The notes below the pieces were generated by a model that ran no database searches, had not been told where the DNA came from, and saw only the letters and a list, made by a program, of their open reading frames with translations. A stretch of DNA of 64,000 bases from JAVDCA01 sp963819385. Lineage in GTDB: Bacteria; Pseudomonadota; Alphaproteobacteria; Rhizobiales; Xanthobacteraceae. The stretch's first letter is position 1. Each line of letters starts with the position of its first letter. This document shows positions 1 to 9,403 of this stretch, one piece after another. The DNA lies in NCBI GenBank assembly GCA_963819385.1, contig CAWFVV010000003.1, forward strand, positions 992,001 to 1,056,000, given 5' to 3'. Position numbers and translations under genes: made by a program.

Positions 1-1
1 G

Positions 2-1492
2 GGCGTCTCGCCCGAGGACATGATCGAGGCGGGGCTCTTGGTCGCCGGCGACGATATTCCGGTTCCCTACGACCGCTTCCGCGACCGCGTGATGTTTCCG
101 ATCGCCGATCTCGCGGGCCGTACCATCGCGTTCGGCGGCCGCGCGCTCGATAAGGATGCGCCCGCCAAGTACCTCAATTCACCCGAGACGCCGCTCTTCC
201 ACAAAGGCGCGACGCTCTACAACGGCGCGCCCGCACGCGCCGCCGCGCATCAAGGCGCGCTCGTGGTCGCGGTCGAGGGCTATGTCGACGTGATCGCGAT
301 GGTGACGGCGGGCTTTCCGGCGACCGTCGCGCCGCTCGGCACCGCGCTCACCGAGGACCAGCTCGGCCTGTTGTGGAAGATGGCCGACGAGCCGATCCTC
401 TGCTTCGACGGCGACTCTGCCGGCCAGCGTGCCGCATTCCGCGCCCTCGATCTCGCGCTGCCGCGCCTGCGGCCCGGCAAGAGCCTGACGTTCGCGAGCC
501 TGCCGGACGGCCAGGATCCGGACGATCTCGCGCGCTCCGGCGGCAAGGGTGCAATTGCCGACGTGCTCGCCGGCGCGCGGCCGCTCGCCGAGATGCTGTG
601 GATGCGCGAGACCGCGACCGGCCGCTTCGATACGCCCGAACGGCGCGCCGGCCTCGAAGCGCGCATCAATGCGGTGACCGCCGCGATCGGCGACGAGGCC
701 GTGCGCAAATATTATCGCCAGGATCTGGAGGCGCGGCTGCGCACCCTGTTCGCGCCGCTGGCGCGCGCGGCCAAGTCAGGGGGCGCGGGCCGTTTCTCCA
801 TGTCGGGAGCGGGCTCGTTCCGCGATCGCGGGCGCGATCGCTTCGCCGGCAAGCGCGGGCGGATGGGCATGGGGGACGGCGAGCCTGTAAGTCTCGCGCC
901 CCTGAGCCCGCGGCTTGCCGCCTCCTCGATTGTGCGTGGCTCGCGCAGCGCCTTGCCGGCGCGCGAGGCGCTGATCCTGCTCACGCTCGTCAACCATCCG
1001 TGGCTGCTCGACACCCATGCCGAGGAGGTCGCGGAACTGGAGTTCCTCAATCCCGACGCCGACCTTCTGCGCCGCACAATCCTGGATGCCGCAGCCGTGC
1101 ATGCGGGCGCCGCGCCGCAAGAAAATCTGAACCAAAACCTGAACGAAAACCTGAACCAGGATTTGCGCGCCCTGATTGCTGACCGCGAGCACGGCGCGTT
1201 GCTCGCGCGCATCGAGCGTGCGCTCACCCATACGGCCGACTGGCCCGCGCGGGCCGATGCGGCCCCTGACGACGTGCGCCAGTGGTGGACCCATGTGGTC
1301 ACCTTGCATCGTAAGTGCCGGACGCTAAATAGGGAACTCAAGGATGCCGAGCGGGCACTAGGCGACGACCCGAGCGAGCAGAATTTCGCGTGGTTGCGCG
1401 ATGTGCAAGGCCGCCTTTCAGCGATTGACGGAACGGAAGCCTCGATCGAGGGATTTGGCGCCCTGTCCGGACGGCCGACCCGAACTCTTTGA
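2..1492 (+). CDS. dnaG: DNA primase DnaG, 3' part (5' end outside window)
   Basis: DnaG makes the RNA primers for lagging-strand and origin replication and works with the replicative helicase DnaB. The window enters the gene inside the catalytic core; the reading frame is already open at base 2, so the N-terminal zinc-binding domain is missing only because of the window edge. The TOPRIM motifs are visible: EGYVDVIAM (about bases 275-300) and the metal-binding CFDGDSAG (about 400-425). After the core comes a low-complexity linker and a helical C-terminal part that would contact DnaB. About 490 residues remain of a protein usually near 650. A short Asn-Leu-rich tandem repeat sits in the C-terminal half (bases 1121-1156). 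The gene precedes rpoD, the classical macromolecular-synthesis order. Identification is secure. Confidence 0.95.
   Translation, partial: GVSPEDMIEAGLLVAGDDIPVPYDRFRDRVMFPIADLAGRTIAFGGRALDKDAPAKYLNSPETPLFHKGATLYNGAPARAAAHQGALVVAVEGYVDVIAMVTAGFPATVAPLGTALTEDQLGLLWKMADEPILCFDGDSAGQRAAFRALDLALPRLRPGKSLTFASLPDGQDPDDLARSGGKGAIADVLAGARPLAEMLWMRETATGRFDTPERRAGLEARINAVTAAIGDEAVRKYYRQDLEARLRTLFAPLARAAKSGGAGRFSMSGAGSFRDRGRDRFAGKRGRMGMGDGEPVSLAPLSPRLAASSIVRGSRSALPAREALILLTLVNHPWLLDTHAEEVAELEFLNPDADLLRRTILDAAAVHAGAAPQENLNQNLNENLNQDLRALIADREHGALLARIERALTHTADWPARADAAPDDVRQWWTHVVTLHRKCRTLNRELKDAERALGDDPSEQNFAWLRDVQGRLSAIDGTEASIEGFGALSGRPTRTL
1121..1156 (+). repeat. 12-bp tandem repeat inside dnaG
   Basis: Three near-identical 12-bp units (consensus AAAACCTGAAC preceded by G or C) encode an Asn-Leu-Asn-Gln/Glu run in the C-terminal domain of DnaG. 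The unit is a multiple of three, so copy-number change would keep the frame. Confidence 0.8.
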
Positions 1493-1738
1493 GGGGCGGG
1501 GCACTTAGAGATATGGAATGCCTGGAGAATTCCGGGGTTGTCTGAAGAGCTGCCGGGCCCGCCGGAGCAAGTGCGTCGTGGCGGGTCGGGTAGAGGGACG
1601 ACAAGGGTTAACGCGCGTTTCAGTGCTGCCGGTAACAATCTGCTGCTGATTCGGCGGCGGGCCGCGGTGAGAACGTCCGGTTTCGCAGGATTACGCGCAT
1701 TGACGGGTGCGCGTGCAGGCGGGTGTGAGGAGATCGCA

Positions 1739-3899
<2,161 letters not shown>

Positions 3900-3909
3900 G
3901 TTAGTGGCG

Positions 3910-4141
3910 ATGCCGCCGATCGCGTGGTTCTACGGCATCGCCATTCAGATGTTTTATGACGATCACAACCCGCCGCATTTGCACGCCCGATATGGACGGG
4001 CGCGAGCTTTGGTACGGCTTGCCGACGGGGATGGTTCGCGAGTGGACACTGCGCGTCGGGCTCGATTTGGAGCAAAATTGGCGTCGTGCCCGGGCTAAAC
4101 AGCCCTTAGAACGGCTCGCTGGACCAGATGCAGACGAATGA
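3910..4141 (+). pseudogene. DUF4160 protein, frameshifted and shortened
   Basis: The start MPPIAWFYGIAIQMFYDDH and the following NPPHLHARYG are the diagnostic N-terminus of DUF4160 proteins (about 85 residues). The C-terminal half is in the next frame, with VREW, LEQNWRRARAKQPLERL. The middle of the domain appears about ten residues short as well as frame-shifted, so this copy looks broken either by a sequence error or by true decay. It begins 10 bp after the rpoD stop and overlaps the start of the DUF2442 gene by 14 bp. DUF4160/DUF2442 neighbours are widespread and have been proposed to be toxin-antitoxin-like pairs; activity here is unproven. Confidence 0.7.
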
Positions 4142-4415
4142 CTTCCCGATGGTCGACGTGCTGCGCCTTCGTGCGCTCGATGGCCGTCGCCTTTGGGTGC
4201 GGTTCACGGATGGTAGCGAAGGCGTGCACGATCTGTCGTCGATGCTTGCCGAGGGCGGGCCGATGATCGAGCCGCTGAAGGCCGCCGAATATTTTGCACG
4301 CGTGTTTGTCGAGATGGGCGCGCCGTCGTGGCCGAACGGGTTCGATATCGACCCGATCCATCTCTACATGCAGATGCGCGATGCCGGCGAGCTCTCGCGG
4401 GTCGCCGCGGAATAG
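4128..4415 (+). CDS. DUF2442 domain protein
   Basis: A 95-residue protein. The core pattern VLRLRALDGRRLWVRFTDG, then DLSSML, PLKAAEYFARVFVE and the end segment WPNGFDIDPIHLY are typical of DUF2442, a small fold usually found beside DUF4160. The ATG lies inside the last codons of the upstream DUF4160 frame, so the two are translationally linked. DUF2442 is the likely DNA-binding or antitoxin-like partner by analogy; no function can be read directly. It converges on a minus-strand gene whose stop is 33 bp away. Confidence 0.85.
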   Translation: MQTNDFPMVDVLRLRALDGRRLWVRFTDGSEGVHDLSSMLAEGGPMIEPLKAAEYFARVFVEMGAPSWPNGFDIDPIHLYMQMRDAGELSRVAAE

Positions 4416-4447
4416 CCGGCGGAATTCCGCGCGGCAGGCGCCTACAC

Positions 4448-4699
4448 CTACACCCTCTCGTACTTCGCGGGCTTGGCGCCGACCCGGCGCAAGCTGACGA
4501 TCTCCAGGGGCGGCTGCCCGGATTTTTCCGCGATCTCGCGGTCCTGCTCGATCAGGAAGCCGCGTGCCGGGGCGTCCCCCTCGAGGCCGTCGAGGAGCGC
4601 CAGCGGCACGCGCCGGTTGGAGCGCTGCGAGCCATCTTCGTAGACCACGTCGAAGAACGCCCATTCGTTCTTGGGGTTGGTTCCCGGTCTTTTTGCCAT
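4448..4699 (-). CDS. Small conserved protein of unknown function
   Basis: An 83-residue protein beginning MAKRPGTNPKNEWAFFDVVY and containing RRVPLALLDGLEGDAP and a Pro-rich EKSGQPPLEIV segment. I do not recognise a named family. It has no signal peptide or membrane segment and is charged and probably cytosolic. I prefer the internal ATG at 4699 over the longer upstream start because the extra N-terminus reads through a GC-rich hairpin and has no protein-like character. Confidence 0.7.
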   Translation of the reverse strand: MAKRPGTNPKNEWAFFDVVYEDGSQRSNRRVPLALLDGLEGDAPARGFLIEQDREIAEKSGQPPLEIVSLRRVGAKPAKYERV

Positions 4700-4707
4700 G
4701 TTGCTAC

Positions 4708-4740
4708 CCTCGAAAACGAAAGCCCCGCGGGCGGCGGGGC
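4708..4740 (-). promoter_or_regulatory. GC-rich hairpin with T-rich tail in the leader of the 83-aa gene
   Basis: On the minus strand, arms GCCCCGC and GCGGGGC (4722-4728 with 4734-4740) form a hairpin followed by CTTTCGTTTTC, only about 20 bp before the ATG at 4699. It could be an intrinsic terminator of upstream transcription or an attenuator for the small gene. Structure is seen; function is inferred. Confidence 0.35.
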
Positions 4741-4821
4741 GGCCATCGGTGTGTCTGCTGCGCCGCATATATAGGTGCATGCGGGTAGAAGCGCGAGGGG
4801 GCAAATTTGCGGCGGGCCGCG

Positions 4822-4968
4822 GCCATATTGGCGCGCATGCTGGCCAACGTGTCGATCGAAGGGATCATCGGCACGGTTCCGCATCTCGGCGACGCGTTCG
4901 ACGTGGCGTTCCGTGCCAACCGCCGCAACGTGCGCCTGCTGCGCGATTGTGTCGACGCACGCGCCTGA
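4822..4968 (+). pseudogene. C-terminal remnant of a DUF4112 protein
   Basis: The frame containing RMLANVSIEGIIGTVPHLGD and then AFDVAFRANRRNVRLLRD matches the C-terminal half of DUF4112 membrane proteins, which end with an IPVLGDLFD-WKANRRN-type motif. Only about 45 residues exist; an in-frame stop lies just upstream and the N-terminal helices are absent. It is probably a decayed gene left by a deletion. An unrelated short peptide is possible, but the motif order is specific. Confidence 0.6.
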
Positions 4969-5351
4969 CGCGCGACGTTATCCCCGCTCGGCATTTTCAT
5001 TCTTGCGCCAGTGCATCCTTGACCGTAGTTGCGACATAGGATGCGCCGATGTGCGCCCGCTTGTCCGCTGGTGGCGTTGGCGACCCCGCGTCGGAAGCGC
5101 GAGCGCATCAAGACATAGACTTCGCGCACGGCCGACGGGCACGCGCTGCAAGCTGGCCAATTTTGGCAGCGTAACCCAACTGGGATAACAGCAATGATTT
5201 CAGGCTGCTTCGCCGGACACCTGGACAACCGTGGCCGCCAGGGCCCAATCGGGTCACCCGGCGGCCGCTCATCGGGCAAAACGGCAGAACAAAGCCATGA
5301 AAGGAAAAGTGAACGATTTCAATGGCGGCAATCAGCGTCCGCCATTTCGGG
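4969..5351. other. 383-bp gap with no recognisable gene
   Basis: Neither strand shows a frame with protein-like character or a family motif, and no clear terminator or tRNA is present. Following the DUF4112 remnant, this is probably degraded former coding DNA. Confidence 0.5.
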
Positions 5352-5645
5352 TCACTCCAGCCCTTCGATGATGCGGAAGTCGCGCTCGGCCGCGTTGTTG
5401 AACACCTTGAGGGCGGCCTGATAGCCCGCCCCGTCGTGGCACGCGATGGCGGCCGCGACGCTGTCGAATTCGGCGATCACCATGCGCTGCTTGAGGCCCG
5501 CCTCGTAGACCTGTGCGGGCGTGCCGCGCGCGAGGAAGCGCGCACCCGCGGCGGCGAGTGCCGGCCCCGCAAGCTTCGCGTAGTCCGCGACGGCGTCCGG
5601 GTTCGAGATCGAGCGATAGCAAGACACCCAGTAGGCCTTGGGCAT
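5352..5645 (-). CDS. DUF1330 domain protein
   Basis: A 97-residue protein starting MPKAYWVSCYRSISNPD, with AKLAGPALAAAGARFLARG and the closing IAEFDSVAAAIACHDGAGY followed by AALKVFNNAAERDFRIIEG. This is the complete DUF1330 fold (dimeric alpha-beta barrel, same superfamily as EthD and YCII). The ATG has a GGAGACC ribosome site. Such proteins are cytosolic and of unknown biochemical role. It is divergent from the DCC-family gene at 5768. Confidence 0.9.
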   Translation of the reverse strand: MPKAYWVSCYRSISNPDAVADYAKLAGPALAAAGARFLARGTPAQVYEAGLKQRMVIAEFDSVAAAIACHDGAGYQAALKVFNNAAERDFRIIEGLE

Positions 5646-5767
5646 GGTGGTCTCCGTTTGAGGATTGTGTGTTGCGGATAGCATCGCAGAATACCAGATG
5701 CCGTGATGCAGGCCAGCTTGGAGACGGGGTGCTCGACGCCCCGGACCGAGCCTGCACAGGTTCATCG

Positions 5768-6148
5768 ATGTTCGTCTCCCAGCTCACCGTCTGGTACAAT
5801 ACCCGCTGTCCGGTCTGCGATGCCGGTATCGATCGACAGCGCAACAAGCTGCTCGCTGCCGTGCAGGCTGGGACGATCGCGTTTCGCGACATCAATCTCG
5901 AGCCGGAGGCGCTCGCCGCCTACGGGGCTTCGCTCGACGACGTGCGGCGGCGCCTGCACGCGACCGATGCGCAAGGAGGCCTTCTGGTCGGCGCCGACGT
6001 CGCGATCGCGGTGTGGCGGCTCACGCCGGGCGAGCGCTGGCTCGGCACGCTCACCGGCAACGCCGTAGTGCGGCCGCTCGCGCGCTTCGTCTACGACCGC
6101 TTTGCCGACATCCTCTACGCTTGGAACAAGCGCAAAGGGCATTGGTAG
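5768..6148 (+). CDS. DCC-family thiol-disulfide oxidoreductase-like protein (DUF393)
   Basis: A 126-residue protein with VWYNTRCPVCDAGIDR near the start, the CxxC motif (residues 14-17) that defines the DCC/DUF393 family of thioredoxin-fold proteins. The middle (FRDINLEPEAL) and the end (ARFVYDRFADILYAWNK) also fit. The family is predicted to act on thiols; substrates are not known. It is divergently arranged to the DUF1330 gene, sharing a 122-bp promoter region. Confidence 0.9.
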   Translation: MFVSQLTVWYNTRCPVCDAGIDRQRNKLLAAVQAGTIAFRDINLEPEALAAYGASLDDVRRRLHATDAQGGLLVGADVAIAVWRLTPGERWLGTLTGNAVVRPLARFVYDRFADILYAWNKRKGHW

Positions 6149-6235
6149 CCAGGTTGACCGCTTCGCCGCGTCGCCGGAACCGGCGCCGTGGTCGCGCCGT
6201 TTCGTCTTCACGCAGCATCCGCGAGGAGGCAAGCA

Positions 6236-6412
6236 ATGAACGAGACGAAGAGTGAGGCGCGCGACCGCAAGGAGCCGCGTCCGAGCGAAGACGATATCGC
6301 CCAAGCCCGCCTCGGCGGGCCGCGCGGGGCGCCGGAGCTCGCGCCGGCGAAGATGACGCCACAGCGAAAGAAGAAGACGCCGGACGATTTCGACCCCGGA
6401 CATACGGCGTAA
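6236..6412 (+). CDS. Small charged hypothetical protein
   Basis: A 58-residue, highly charged, probably disordered peptide (MNETKSEARDRKEPRPSEDD at the start, DDFDPGHTA at the end). The ATG follows a GAGGAGG ribosome site by 8 bp, which supports translation. No family recognised. It lies 87 bp downstream of the DCC-family gene. Confidence 0.55.
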   Translation: MNETKSEARDRKEPRPSEDDIAQARLGGPRGAPELAPAKMTPQRKKKTPDDFDPGHTA

Positions 6413-6449
6413 GCGCGCGCCGGTTCGCGCCTACGCGTTCCGTCCGTAA

Positions 6450-6577
6450 ACGTCGCATAAAGCGACGTGCCGGAACTGTGACCGTCACGGTTCCGCAAAT
6501 TTCATCGCGAAATGCGCGGAAACGATCGTCCGCTCGTCCGTTGCCCCTGTAAGACGTCGCGCATCGCGCGACGTCTT
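6450..6577 (+). promoter_or_regulatory. Two perfect hairpins upstream of the small secreted protein gene
   Basis: 6450-6468 has arms ACGTCGC/GCGACGT. 6551-6577 has a 12-bp perfect stem (AAGACGTCGCGC with its complement, loop ATC). Neither is followed by a T run, so they are not convincing terminators. They could be operators or mRNA leader structures for the gene at 6631. Confidence 0.35.
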
Positions 6578-6630
6578 CGCTGTCGGGGTACGAACCGACA
6601 GTGGTTTGGACAAGACGAAAGGAGCCATCC

Positions 6631-6819
6631 ATGCGTCATCTTCGCAACGCCGCTATCGCGCTCATGGCGATCGGTGGGGCTGCGCTCATCGGGTCAGCCG
6701 CGAACGCCCAGTCATATGGTTACGGCGGGCCGCGGTCCGGCAGCTACTACGGCTATGCTACGGACCAAGCTGACCACCAGAACAGCGGGCGCGCCTACCA
6801 AACTTATGACCGTAACTGA
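6631..6819 (+). CDS. Small secreted Tyr/Gly-rich protein
   Basis: A 62-residue protein. MRHLRNAAIALMAIGGAALI followed by GSAANAQS is a clear Sec signal peptide with a probable cut after NAQ. The mature part (about 35 residues) is rich in Tyr, Gly, Ser and Gln. A GGAG site sits 7 bp before the ATG and a strong terminator follows 50 bp after the stop, so this is a complete single-gene unit. No family recognised; periplasmic location inferred. Confidence 0.65.
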   Translation: MRHLRNAAIALMAIGGAALIGSAANAQSYGYGGPRSGSYYGYATDQADHQNSGRAYQTYDRN

Positions 6820-6868
6820 CCGGACGTAGCCCATCCTGGATGACTCGAAAGCATCCTAAGCAGAGACG

Positions 6869-6900
6869 GAGCCCTGGCCTCGCGGCCGGGGCTCCTTTTT
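6869..6900 (+). terminator. Intrinsic terminator
   Basis: An 11-bp stem (GAGCCCTGGCC with GGCCGGGGCTC, one G-T wobble) with loop TCGC is followed by CTTTTT. It ends the 6631 gene unit and faces the convergent CYTH-CHAD gene. Confidence 0.85.
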
Positions 6901-6925
6901 GGACCCGGAAGATAAAGATGCCCCG

Positions 6926-8465
6926 TCACGCCCAGAACGGGCGCACCTGCGCGAACCGATCCGCCGCCTTCTTGGCGGCCGCGCGCAGCGGATCGATCCA
7001 ACTCTGCTCGCGGCCCGAGACGACGCCGATCGCGAACGCGCGCTGGCGCCGCCGGCCGCGCCGGCCGACATACTTGCCGGCAAGATTCTGATGGACCGCG
7101 ATGTCGTTGAGCGCGCCGAGCCCGTCCTGCAGCCGCTCGAGCTCCCGCTCGAACCGGCGGAGCCGTTTCTGTGCCTTGCGGCCCGTAAACAGCGCGGCGA
7201 AGAACTCGCCGGCGTAGCGCAGCTTCTTGATGCCGATGCGCAGCTTGTGGCGCCGGCGGGCGTCGAGCTTGCCCAGTCGCTTCGCCTTCCTGGTCACCTT
7301 CCGGAGCCGCCGCGCCAACTCCTCGCGGGCGAAGTCGGCGGCATTGCGCCGCCGCCGCGCCTTGATCAGCTCATCGTCGGTCGTCGTCCACTCGCCGCCC
7401 TCGATCCAGCCGAGCGTGTCGAGCACGAGCGCCCGGTAGCGCGCCAACTCGACCGCCTTGCGGGCGCGCGCGAAGGCATCCGAGCGGCGGGCATCGAGAT
7501 CGCCTTGCAGGCCTTCCAGCCCGCGCTTGCCCGGCAGCGTGCGCTGCAGCGGCTTGATGTTGCCCGTGACGTAGACGTCGAGGTCGCGCGCGGGACCGAG
7601 CTCGCCGCCGAGCCATTTGAGGCCGGACTTGATGTGGGCGGTCTCATCGTCGTCGAGCAGGTCGGAGAACACCGCGATCGCGGCGCGCAGCCGACGCAGG
7701 CCGACCCGCATCTGATGCACGCCTTCGGCGTCCAGCGCGCGGACGGCCGGCTCGTTGGCGGCGAGATGGTGCAGGCAGCCGATCGCGATCGCGTGGAATG
7801 CGGCGCCGGTCGGCAGGCCGGGATCGAGCTTGATCTCCGGCGCGCGCACGGCCGCGGCCGCCTCGCCGCCGACCAGCGCGTAGCCGCGATCGGCCTTGCT
7901 GCGCACCGCAAAGCGCGCCGGCACCTTCTCGGCTAGCTTGCGCGCGACCGCGAACAGATCGGCCGGCCGCCCACGCTTGAGCCTCGAGCTCGACCTCGCT
8001 GATCGGCGCGGACTTGCGGCCGAGCCGCACCTGGCCCCGGTCGAGGGTGAGCTCGATGCGGCTGGCGCCGCCGTTGAGTGGAAGCACCGTGCGATGGACC
8101 TGCGTTTCGAACACCGGCTTGAGCGTGCGCGCGAGCTTCTTGCTCATCAGGCCGCCGAGCGCGGTGCCGCGGGCCGCGCGGAGGTCGGGTGTGTCGCGGT
8201 CGATGCGCTTTTCCCATTCGTTGCGGCTGAACAGGCCGGCCGCGGATTGTCCGTTCGCCTTGACGGTCTGCACGCGCTTGTCGCCGATGTGCCGCACGCG
8301 CAGCGACATTCCGTGCTTGCGCAGCTTGTGCTTGGCGGTGTCGAAATACACCGAGACGAGATCCTTTTCCTGCGCGCGTCCGTGGCGATGGAGCGTACGC
8401 AGCCGCTTGAGCCGCCCGATTGCCCGGGGCGGGACTTCGAGCTTCAGTTCGACTTCTTTGCCCAT
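6926..8465 (-). CDS. CYTH-CHAD domain protein (one frame break)
   Basis: The N-terminal CYTH (triphosphate tunnel) domain begins MGKEVELKLEV, carrying the ExExK-type signature, with VYFDTAKHKLRKHG and RNEWEKRI. The C-terminal CHAD domain shows the conserved helical motifs VHQMRVGLRRLRAA and HKLRIGIKKLRYAGEFFA. CYTH domains bind or cleave inorganic triphosphate; CHAD domains bind polyphosphate, so a role in phosphate polymer metabolism is likely. The two halves are in different frames: one extra C at about 7982 breaks the junction. Removing it gives VELELKRGRPADLFAVARKL and a continuous 512-residue protein, the normal length of the family. I therefore treat it as one gene with a probable sequence error. 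Confidence 0.9.
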
Positions 8466-8815
8466 GGGTGGAGGCGGTGTCTGCCGTGGGTGCGCGGGTG
8501 CTCTAAGGCAACAACGCGCCGGCCTGAAATGTTTCAAAGTATTTGGCGCCGAATGGCTGTGTGGCGCCCGCCGCAAGGCTTGCGGGAGTTTGCCCATGCC
8601 ACTTTGGGGCCTCCGGACTTGGCGCCCCCAGTAGAAAACTTTCCTAGATCGCGCCGACCGCTCCTGACGACGGTAGGAACCATGCTAAGATCAGGCGGGT
8701 TCACGCGTTGTCGTTATGGTTGCGCCAGGGTTGACGCGCTTTTGGTCCATTGGCTGCCGCCGGGAATAATCTCACCCGGTCCGCGGTCCTCTTTCAGCCA
8801 CCCGGAGACCGCTCC
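8466..8815. other. 350-bp divergent intergenic region
   Basis: The region lies between the divergent CYTH-CHAD and cytochrome c genes and should hold both promoters. No coding frame, tRNA or known element is recognised. A TTGACG box near 8730 is a weak -35 candidate for the cytochrome gene. Confidence 0.4.
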
Positions 8816-9328
8816 ATGAAAGTTCTTCTCATTCTCGTAGGTTTGCTCGCGATCATCGTCGGCGTCGCCGCGGCGGGTTTTTTCTTCCTCGGCTATTACA
8901 ACGTCGCGGCCGCCATCGACGATCCCGCGATCGTGAGCTGGGCGCTGCCGACGGTGCGCAATGCCTCGATCGACCGTCATTCAGCCGGCCTCACGCCGCC
9001 GATGTCGCTCGACGATCCGGCCGTCATCCAGGACGGCGCGCGTGCGTACGCGAAGGCCGGCTGCGTCAACTGCCACGGCGGGCCCGGCGTCAACTGGGGC
9101 AAGTTCTCCGAGGGCCTGCATCCCGATCCGCCCGACCTCAAGGACATGGCGAGCGCGGAGCCGCGCAACATCTTCTGGGTGGTCAAGAACGGCATCAACA
9201 TGACCGGAATGCCGAGCTTCGAGAAGGCCGGCGTCAACGACAAGGATATCTGGGCGATCACCGCCTTCGTGAGGAAGTTCGGCAGCGTCAAGCCGGAAGA
9301 CTACAAGGCCTGGACCGCGGCGCAGTGA
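8816..9328 (+). CDS. Membrane-anchored mono-haem cytochrome c
   Basis: A 170-residue protein. An N-terminal hydrophobic helix (MKVLLILVGLLAIIVG and following) anchors it in the inner membrane facing the periplasm. One CxxCH haem site, CVNCH, is at residues 83-87, and the distal Met ligand is probably in GMPSF (Met132). IWAITAFVRKF is the usual C-terminal helix. The fold matches the class-I cytochrome c / cytochrome_CBB3 type. A GGAG site lies 8 bp before the ATG. With no oxidase or dehydrogenase next to it, the redox partner is unknown. Confidence 0.9.
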   Translation: MKVLLILVGLLAIIVGVAAAGFFFLGYYNVAAAIDDPAIVSWALPTVRNASIDRHSAGLTPPMSLDDPAVIQDGARAYAKAGCVNCHGGPGVNWGKFSEGLHPDPPDLKDMASAEPRNIFWVVKNGINMTGMPSFEKAGVNDKDIWAITAFVRKFGSVKPEDYKAWTAAQ

Positions 9329-9341
9329 TATGGCGCGGCGC

Positions 9342-9383
9342 CAGCGCTCCCTCTCCCCGTAAGAACGGGGAGAGGGAGCGCTG
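9342..9383. terminator. 19-bp perfect palindrome, probable bidirectional terminator/dispersed repeat
   Basis: Arms of 19 bp (CAGCGCTCCCTCTCCCCGT and its exact complement) are separated by AAGA. It lies between the converging cytochrome c and DUF3604 genes. The CTCCCTCTCCCC core is a sequence class seen repeatedly between genes in Bradyrhizobium-like genomes, so it may be a dispersed element used as a terminator. Confidence 0.7.
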
Positions 9384-9403
9384 ACTCTAAGTCACTTGGC
9401 TTC

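Noticed and set aside
6500..6560. General-stress (EcfG-type) promoter before the small secreted protein gene
   Set aside because: The GGAA and CGTT elements present do not match the GGAAC box and the usual 16-17-bp spacing well enough.
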